DNA of 64,000 bases from Apostichopus californicus (Eukaryota > Echinodermata > Holothuroidea > Aspidochirotida > Stichopodidae): NCBI GenBank assembly GCA_020650975.1, contig JAIPMN010005630.1, positions 23,826 through 87,825 on the forward strand. Reading direction: 5' to 3'. Each line of letters opens with the position of its first letter. The stretch's first letter is position 1. The position numbers and the translations under genes were made by a program. The notes beneath the pieces were generated by a model that saw nothing but the letters and a program-made list of their open reading frames with translations, made no database searches and was not told where the DNA came from. This document shows positions 61,526-64,000 of this stretch, piece by piece.

Positions 61526-64000
61526 CTGGAATGAAAAAGAAAGAGCTCTGTTAAGAAACCATTTTTTCATGATCACATTCTTAGGCCTTGATGGAATTAT
61601 TTCAAGAATGTACCCAAGGGCTTAAAAGCTGCCAATCTAACATTTTGAAAATGTTTACAACAAACGCTTTATCCTTTCAGAATGCAATATTACATAAATG
61701 GCTGAAATTACTTATTTTAGTTTTGAAATTATCTTTCATTGCGATGAATAAATGGTTTGAATTCCAATACAGAACTTCTTGACACAGCTGAGACGTTGAG
61801 CCTAAATGAGGGCGCTATTACAAATTGAATACTTGCGATGTATATAAAACAATGCTATGTTTCCATGTCAGGGGTGGAGTGGCCAGACATTAAATAATCT
61901 GTCGCGTCTCATGTCTCTACAGACTCACTCATGCCCGTCATAGAATGCAAATGAAGGCATCAGCGAGAAAGGAGAGGCAAACATGCAATGTATGGTGGAG
62001 AACCAGAACCATTCCTGTCCATTCCATTAGATAAATTAGTTAGTATAAAACTGGTTAGTTTAAAGGATTGTAAGGAGAATTAACCAAATGAAGCATCTCT
62101 TGATGGAATCGAAATTTGAGAATGACTGCCTAGTCCGCAGTTAAATGGGATTGTGAGGAGAATGAACTGAAGGAACTGTTAATCAATGAAGGACTGCGAA
62201 GTTGGCAGTTTAAAGGGATAGTTAGGAGAATTAAGGAAAAAAGGAAACCTCTCTGAAGGAACTGTACATCAATGAGTGACTGCCAAGTCAGCAGTTTAAA
62301 GGGATAGTAAGGAGAATTAAGCAAAGAAAGGGAAGCCTCTCTGAAGGAACTGTGCATCAATGAAGGACTGCCAAGTCGGCAGTTTAAAGGGATAGTAAGG
62401 AGAAATAAGCAAAAGGGAAGCCTCTCTGAAGGAACTGCACATCAATGAAGGACAGCCAAGTCAGCAGTTTAAAGGGATAGTAAGGAGAATTAAGCAAAAA
62501 TGAGGAAGCCTCTCTGAAGGAACTGTACATCAATGAAGGTCAGCCAAGTCAGCAGTTTAAAGGGATAGTAAGGAGAATTAAGCAAAAAGGGAAGCCTCTG
62601 AAGGAACTGAACGAACTGTACATCAATGAAGGACTGCCAAGTCGGCAGTTTAAAGGGATAGTAAGGAGACTTAAGCAAAAGGGAAGCCTCTGAAGGAACT
62701 GAACGAACTGTACATCAATGAAGGACTGCCAAGTCGGCAGTTTAAAGGGATAGTTAGGAGAATTAAGCAAAAAAGGAAGCCTCTCTGAAGGAACTGTACA
62801 TCAATGAAGGACTGCCAAGTCGGCAGTTTAAAGGGATAGTAAGGAGACTTAAGCAAAAGGGAAGCCTCTGAAGGAACTGAAACGAACTGTACATCAATGA
62901 AGGACTGCCAAGTCGGCAGTTTAAAGGGATAGTAAGGAGAATTAAGCCAAAAAAGGAAGCCTCTCTGAAGGAACTGAAACTTCAATGAATGACTACCTAG
63001 TCAGCCTTTACTTTTTACTGTGCTGCTACTGTAGACAACATACATTAACATGCTGGTTTTCATGTAAAATCCATGCAATCCCTGATAATGAAGACCTGCT
63101 ACAATATTACTGTTACAGACGTCAGAAAGGGTAGATCTGAATAAAGAGGTAGTGAGGTTGAAGTTCAGTACCATGAAAATAGATCAACCAAAACTATCAA
63201 CAAAATATTGATGTCTTTTTTTTCTCTCTTTCAAATATTCACAACAAATTGGTCAGTTAACTGTTCAAACTGGGGTAGGGAGGGGGGGGGTGTGGTGGTC
63301 CATTATCAAAACATTAGGAAGCTATACTACTTGAGAATGTTTTAATGTTCATTCATTTCCTTTTTAATTACAAAGCAGTGCAGCTTCTCTTCGTTACTAA
63401 AATCTGCTAAGCAAGCAGTTCATTAGCTTGGTTTGTCCCCTTCCTTTTTAAATAATGAAAGAAAATTGCAGGTTTTTGACAGTTTTCTCTCTTAACATAT
63501 ACATGCAAGAAAGACTGAGAAATGATCAGCTCTAATGGCGATGTCACCTTAATATTTCCTTGCCTCTTTTAAGAGCTAATTTGCCTTCATTGTAACAATA
63601 AATTGCATCAAATAATCCTTCACAAAATTTGGGTTTGAAGACTTATAACCTCGATAATATTAATTTTTAGAAACAATTTAAGTCAATTAATATTTGGGAA
63701 CAATTCTGGCGACCACATTCAGAGCAGTTTCTGTTCACTGTGGCATCTTTCTTATTTCACCCTTGTGTAAGTTTGGGAAAAAATTTGAATATTAATAATC
63801 TATTTAATTTTCAAAGCTCTATGTGCTAATTATTTGGGGGCCATACTGACAAACATTAACATGATTAAGAGTAACAGCTTGCACCTGTCACATACAGCAG
63901 TACCCAGACAATGCCACTGTCAATTATAACGAACCGTACCACCGTGCATGACCTAAAAATCGACAACTATTGATTACATACAATGACCTTCCACAAAATT
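61526..64000 (-). other. Part of the first visible DIP2 intron
   Basis: No sequence resembling the expected first coding exon (human MADRSLEGMALPLEVRARL) was found on the minus strand. Apart from the minisatellite at 62050-62992 and a G-run near 63280, nothing is recognisable. The gene promoter therefore lies beyond the window. Confidence 0.7.
62050..62992. repeat. 83-94-bp minisatellite, about 11 copies, with hairpin core
   Basis: Units contain ggaactgtacatcaatgaag, gactgccaagtcggcagttt and aaagggatagtaaggagaat. Each has a short hairpin ctgcc-aagtc-ggcag. Copies centre near 62070, 62138, 62207, 62292, 62377, 62467, 62551, 62645, 62739, 62822 and 62917, with the first two most diverged. Long minus-strand frames here are repeat artefacts. 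Confidence 0.93.

Noticed and set aside
62130-62985. Several overlapping minus-strand frames with repeated PYYPFKLPTWQS
   Set aside because: They arise from the 83-94-bp minisatellite and do not continue outside it.

Overview
The window comes from an animal nuclear genome: AT-rich, intron-rich, full of minisatellites and small non-autonomous transposons, with one 10-base assembly gap. Almost all of it belongs to a single gene read on the minus strand, an orthologue of DIP2 (disco-interacting protein 2). A single-type DIP2, the tRNA-headed SINEs and the many C/G homopolymer runs suggest a marine invertebrate, probably a deuterostome such as an echinoderm. The taxon is an inference and I am not certain of it.

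I placed 34 coding exons (called w1 to w34 here, 5' to 3' on the minus strand) between 61525 and the stop codon at 4168-4170. All 33 introns between them are GT-AG, every splice phase is compatible, and the joined reading frame is 1484 residues. The first coding exon, with the start codon and the beginning of the DMAP1-binding domain, was not found and must lie beyond 64000. Residue numbers in the entries count from the first complete codon of w1. Human DIP2 proteins are about 1550-1580 residues, so nothing large is missing.

The protein reads: DMAP1-binding N-terminus (w1-w2), a serine-rich and variable linker (w3-w4), a basic helix-like segment (w5-w6), a first adenylate-forming, FAAL-like domain (w7-w20), and a second one (w21-w34). 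These are successive parts of one protein. Published work on DIP2 links it to diacylglycerol homeostasis.

Layout along the plus coordinates: 1-4167 is the 3' flank and UTR; 4168-40776 holds w34 to w2 with introns of about 0.1-3.3 kb; 40777-61453 is one 20.7 kb intron with no recognisable host gene; w1 is at 61454-61525; 61526-64000 is part of the first intron. A tRNA-Leu(UAA) gene sits on the opposite strand inside the intron between w28 and w27. Mobile elements include a hAT-type MITE with perfect 8-bp target duplications inside a minisatellite, a TTAA-flanked MITE, three tRNA-headed SINE-like insertions and a LINE/SINE 3' tail. A 164-bp inverted repeat about 96% identical lies in the big intron. 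I saw no operon, CRISPR array, retrovirus-like element or wholly new system. The most unusual host feature is a 48-bp triplication covering the last codons and the stop of DIP2.
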